Assembly: GCA_022827425.1 (NCBI GenBank)
Contig: JAJDSZ010000038.1
Coordinates: 1 to 32,778 of the forward strand
Reading direction: 5' to 3'
Length of the DNA: 32,778 bases
Source of the DNA: Pseudomonadales bacterium
GTDB taxonomy: Bacteria; Pseudomonadota; Gammaproteobacteria; Pseudomonadales; Pseudohongiellaceae
A program made the position numbers and the translations under genes. The notes below the pieces were generated by a model. The model made no database searches. It saw only the letters and a program-made list of their open reading frames with translations, and was not told where the DNA came from. Each line of letters starts with the position of its first letter. The stretch's first letter is position 1. Positions 30,043-32,778 of the stretch are shown here, one piece after another.

Positions 30043-32778
30043 ATGTCCGAACCAGCATCCGCCCAGACATTCATTCATCTGCGCCTGCATACCGAGTTTT
30101 CCATCAGCGACGGATTGATCGCCATCGGGCCCCTGGTGGAATGTCTCCGGGAGCGGGGCATGCCGGCGGTGGCGGTGACCGATCTGGCCAATCTGTTCGC
30201 CCTGATCAAGTTCTACCAGGGCGCCCGGCAGGCGGGAATCAAGCCGGTGTGCGGCTGCGAGCTGCGGGTGATCGACGCCGCCAGCGGCCATGTCAGCCAG
30301 TTGGTCCTGCTCGCCCGCAATGAGGCCGGTTACCACAATCTGCTGCGGCTGGTTTCGGACATCTACGTGGAGAACGAGCCGGGCGCCGAATTTTCCCTCG
30401 ACAAGGCCAGGCTCGGTGGCTACAGCGACGGCTTGATCGCCCTGTCCGGCGCCCTGCGGTCCGATATCGCCGCCGCGCTGCTTGCCGGCAATGCCGAACT
30501 GGCCCGGAGCCTGCTCGATTCCTGGCGCGAACTCTTTCCGGGAAGTTTCTACATCGAGTTGCAACGCCTCGGCAAATCCGGCGAAGAGGAGTACATCGAA
30601 GCCGCCCTCGGGCTTGCCCGGGATAGCGGCTGCCCCGTGGTGGCCACCAATGACGTGCGCTTCCTGGGCGAGGACGATTTCGAAGCCCACGAGGCCAGGG
30701 TCTGTATTACCCAGCGCCGGGTGCTCGATGACCCCGGCCGCCCCCGGGACTACACCCCCCGCCAGCATCTGCGCGCCGCCGGCGAAATGATCGAGCTGTT
30801 CCGCGATGTTCCCGAGGCGGTCGGCGCCACCGTCGATATCGCCCGGCGTTGCAATCTCGACCTTGAGCTCGTCCAGCGGTTGCCGGAGTTCCCATTGCCC
30901 CCGGGTGAAACCGCCGGCTTGAACGAGTACCTGTCCCGGGTCGCCGCCGGCGGGCTTGCCGGGCGGCTTGCCGGGAGACCCCAATCTTCCGCCGCCGGCG
31001 AATCCACAGCCGGAGACTATCAGGCCAGGCTCGAGGAAGAACTCGGCATCATCAACCAGATGGAATTCGCCGGCTACTTCCTCATCGTGATGGAGTTCGT
31101 GCAATGGGCCAAGGCCAATGGCATTCCGGTGGGCCCGGGGCGGGGTTCCGGGGCCGGCTCCATTGTCGCCTGGGCCCTGGGCATCACCGATGTGGACCCG
31201 CTGGAGTACGATCTGCTTTTCGAGCGTTTTCTCAATCCCGAGCGCGTATCCATGCCCGATTTCGATATCGATTTCTGCATGGAAGGCCGCGACCGGGTGA
31301 TTTCCCATGTGGCGGAAATCTACGGCCAGGACGCGGTTTCCCAGATCATCACTTTCGGCACCATGGCGGCCAAGGCGGTGGTGCGCGACGTGGCCAGGGT
31401 GCAGGGCAAGCCCTTCTCGCTTGGCGATAAACTGTCGCGGATGATTCCCGGCACGGTGGGCATGACCCTGCGCCAGGCGCTGACGGAAAGGCCCGAGCTC
31501 AAGGAATTCATCGAAAGCGATGACGACGCCGGGGAAATCTTCGAGATGGCGCTCAAGCTCGAAGGCATCGCCCGCAATATCGGCAAGCACGCCGGCGGCG
31601 TGGTCATCGCGCCGGGCCGGCTCACGGATTTCACGCCGCTGTTCCGCGACCAGGAGCGCACCGGCTCCAGCCTGCTGACCCAATACGACAAGGACGACGT
31701 GGAAACCGCGGGCCTGGTGAAATTCGACTTTCTCGGCCTGCGCACCCTGACCATCATCGACTGGGCGGTGAAATCCGTCGCCGATCAGGAAGGCGTCCGG
31801 ATCGACATCGCCGGCCTGCCCCTGGATGACGGCAAGGTCTACCGGATGCTCGGCAAGGGCAGCACGACGGCGGTGTTCCAGTTGGAATCCCGGGGCCTGA
31901 AGCAACTGATCCGCAAGCTCAAGCCGAGCCGTTTCGACGATCTCGTGGCCCTGGTGGCCCTGTATCGCCCCGGCCCCCTGCAATCGGGCATGGTGGATGA
32001 TTTCATCGACCGCAAGCACGGCCGCAAGGAGGTCAACTACCCCCTCCCGGAACTTGAGCCGGTGCTGAAAGGCACCTACGGCGTGATTCTCTATCAGGAA
32101 CAGGTGATGAAAATCGCCCAGTTGCTCGGCAAGTACACCCTGGGCCGGGCCGATATCCTGCGCAAGGCCATGGGCAAGAAGGATCCGGAGGAAATGGCGC
32201 GCCAGCGCGACGCCTTCATGAGCGGGGCGCTGGAGCAGGGTGTCCCCGAGCGCAAGGCTTCCGACCTGTTCGACCTGATGGAAAAATTCGCCGGCTACGG
32301 CTTCAACAAGTCGCATTCGGTGGCCTACGCCCTGCTGGCCTACCAGACCGCCTGGCTCAAGACCCACTACCCGGCGTACTTCATGGCCGCGGTGCTTTCC
32401 GCGGAAATGAACCAGACCGACAAGATCATGGAACTCGTCGCCGAATGTCGGGATATGGGGCTGACGGTGCTTTCCCCGGACATCAATCGCGGCGGGTATC
32501 GTTTCGGCGTGGATGACCGGGGGCGCATCGTGTATGGCCTCGGCGCCATCCGCAATCTCGGCCAGGGGCAGATCGAGCGCATCGCCGGGGCCCGGGAGGA
32601 GGGCGGCTTCCGCAGCTTGCCGGACCTGTGCCGCCGGGTGGGCGGACAGCTCGACAACAAGAACGTCATCGAAATCCTGATCGACTCGGGCGCCTGCGAC
32701 GCGCTCGCCGAAGGCGAGGCCCTGGCGGCCAGGGCGAAACTGCGGCATTGCCTGCCGGAAGTGATCAAGGCGGCGGAG
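30043..32778 (+). CDS. dnaE: DNA polymerase III alpha subunit (5' 912 codons)
   Basis: Replicative polymerase catalytic subunit, cut by the right edge; E. coli DnaE has 1160 residues. The ATG at 30043 gives MSEPASAQTFIHLRLHTEFS, with the PHP-domain start HLRLHTEFSISDGL. The palm carries GPGRGSGAGSIVAWALG and the catalytic Asp408 and Asp410 in MPDFDIDFCMEGRD. Asp562 lies in KFDFLGLRTLT; these match E. coli 401, 403 and 555 with a shift of seven. Later motifs include FQLESRGLKQLI, YRPGPLQSGMVDDF, ILYQEQVMKIAQ, RKAMGKKDPEEM and GYGFNKSHSVAYALL. The C-terminal OB fold and clamp-binding part lie beyond the window. Confidence 0.97.
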   Translation, partial: MSEPASAQTFIHLRLHTEFSISDGLIAIGPLVECLRERGMPAVAVTDLANLFALIKFYQGARQAGIKPVCGCELRVIDAASGHVSQLVLLARNEAGYHNLLRLVSDIYVENEPGAEFSLDKARLGGYSDGLIALSGALRSDIAAALLAGNAELARSLLDSWRELFPGSFYIELQRLGKSGEEEYIEAALGLARDSGCPVVATNDVRFLGEDDFEAHEARVCITQRRVLDDPGRPRDYTPRQHLRAAGEMIELFRDVPEAVGATVDIARRCNLDLELVQRLPEFPLPPGETAGLNEYLSRVAAGGLAGRLAGRPQSSAAGESTAGDYQARLEEELGIINQMEFAGYFLIVMEFVQWAKANGIPVGPGRGSGAGSIVAWALGITDVDPLEYDLLFERFLNPERVSMPDFDIDFCMEGRDRVISHVAEIYGQDAVSQIITFGTMAAKAVVRDVARVQGKPFSLGDKLSRMIPGTVGMTLRQALTERPELKEFIESDDDAGEIFEMALKLEGIARNIGKHAGGVVIAPGRLTDFTPLFRDQERTGSSLLTQYDKDDVETAGLVKFDFLGLRTLTIIDWAVKSVADQEGVRIDIAGLPLDDGKVYRMLGKGSTTAVFQLESRGLKQLIRKLKPSRFDDLVALVALYRPGPLQSGMVDDFIDRKHGRKEVNYPLPELEPVLKGTYGVILYQEQVMKIAQLLGKYTLGRADILRKAMGKKDPEEMARQRDAFMSGALEQGVPERKASDLFDLMEKFAGYGFNKSHSVAYALLAYQTAWLKTHYPAYFMAAVLSAEMNQTDKIMELVAECRDMGLTVLSPDINRGGYRFGVDDRGRIVYGLGAIRNLGQGQIERIAGAREEGGFRSLPDLCRRVGGQLDNKNVIEILIDSGACDALAEGEALAARAKLRHCLPEVIKAAE

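Noticed and set aside
30037..32748. A 903-codon open frame on the minus strand opposite dnaE
   Set aside because: The plus strand encodes an unmistakable DnaE. The antisense frame is a codon-bias shadow.
1..32778. tRNA, rRNA, integrase, transposase or prophage genes
   Set aside because: None is visible. All long plausible frames match the listed genes, and the repeats carry no transposase of their own.

Overview
The window is a GC-rich chromosomal segment (low 60s % GC by eye) from a gammaproteobacterium. The central and right parts follow the classical gammaproteobacterial order rpsB-tsf-pyrH-frr-uppS-cdsA-dxr-rseP-bamA-skp-lpxD-fabZ-lpxA-lpxB-rnhB-dnaE. Placing uppS-cdsA before dxr matches Pseudomonas rather than Escherichia coli. 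The left part, map-glnD-dapD-dapE on the opposite strand, is also Pseudomonas-like but lacks dapC. The organism makes an outer membrane with lipid A, leucine via LeuCD, lysine/diaminopimelate via the succinylase branch, and isoprenoids via the MEP pathway. The mix of housekeeping genes with many intergenic palindromic repeats and a Calx-beta surface-type protein suggests an uncultivated marine or host-associated lineage, but that is inference.

Layout. 2-169: 3' end of an unidentified plus-strand gene. 177-2212: leuC-leuD (minus). 2213-2357: a compact divergent promoter region with a palindrome and three direct repeats. 2358-3335: secreted CpcT/CpeT-like protein. 3421-4413: CurA-type NADP-dependent oxidoreductase. 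4566-5303: rsmJ, overlapping convergently with dapE. 5245-11301: dapE, dapD, glnD and map (minus); the gaps around dapD hold dispersed palindromic repeats, and map-glnD overlap by ATGA. 11440-13587: a 715-residue exported Calx-beta protein, AT-richer than its surroundings, placed between map and rpsB. Its gene carries a run of 14 C just before the signal-peptide core and an exact 70-bp internal repeat. 13588-14098: a non-coding stretch holding an array of five consecutive hairpins and the rpsB promoter and leader. 14099-17822: rpsB, tsf, pyrH, frr (translation and UMP kinase). 17846-20686: uppS, cdsA, dxr (undecaprenyl, phospholipid and isoprenoid precursors). 20696-25447: rseP, bamA, skp (envelope stress and outer-membrane protein assembly). 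25508-29173: lpxD, fabZ, lpxA, lpxB (lipid A). 29176-29793: rnhB. 30043-window end: dnaE, cut by the window edge.

Most genes are ordinary. The unusual content is: (i) ribosomal protein S2 with about 240 extra C-terminal residues, an acidic linker plus a separate small folded-looking domain; (ii) the candidate phase-variable Calx-beta gene; (iii) a modular five-hairpin element with a shortened second copy after curA; (iv) a repeat pair, one copy of which separates the usually adjacent lpxA and lpxB and abuts the lpxB start; (v) small in-frame duplications at the pyrH start, the bamA end and inside lpxB; and (vi) face-to-face core promoters between leuC and the CpcT-like gene.
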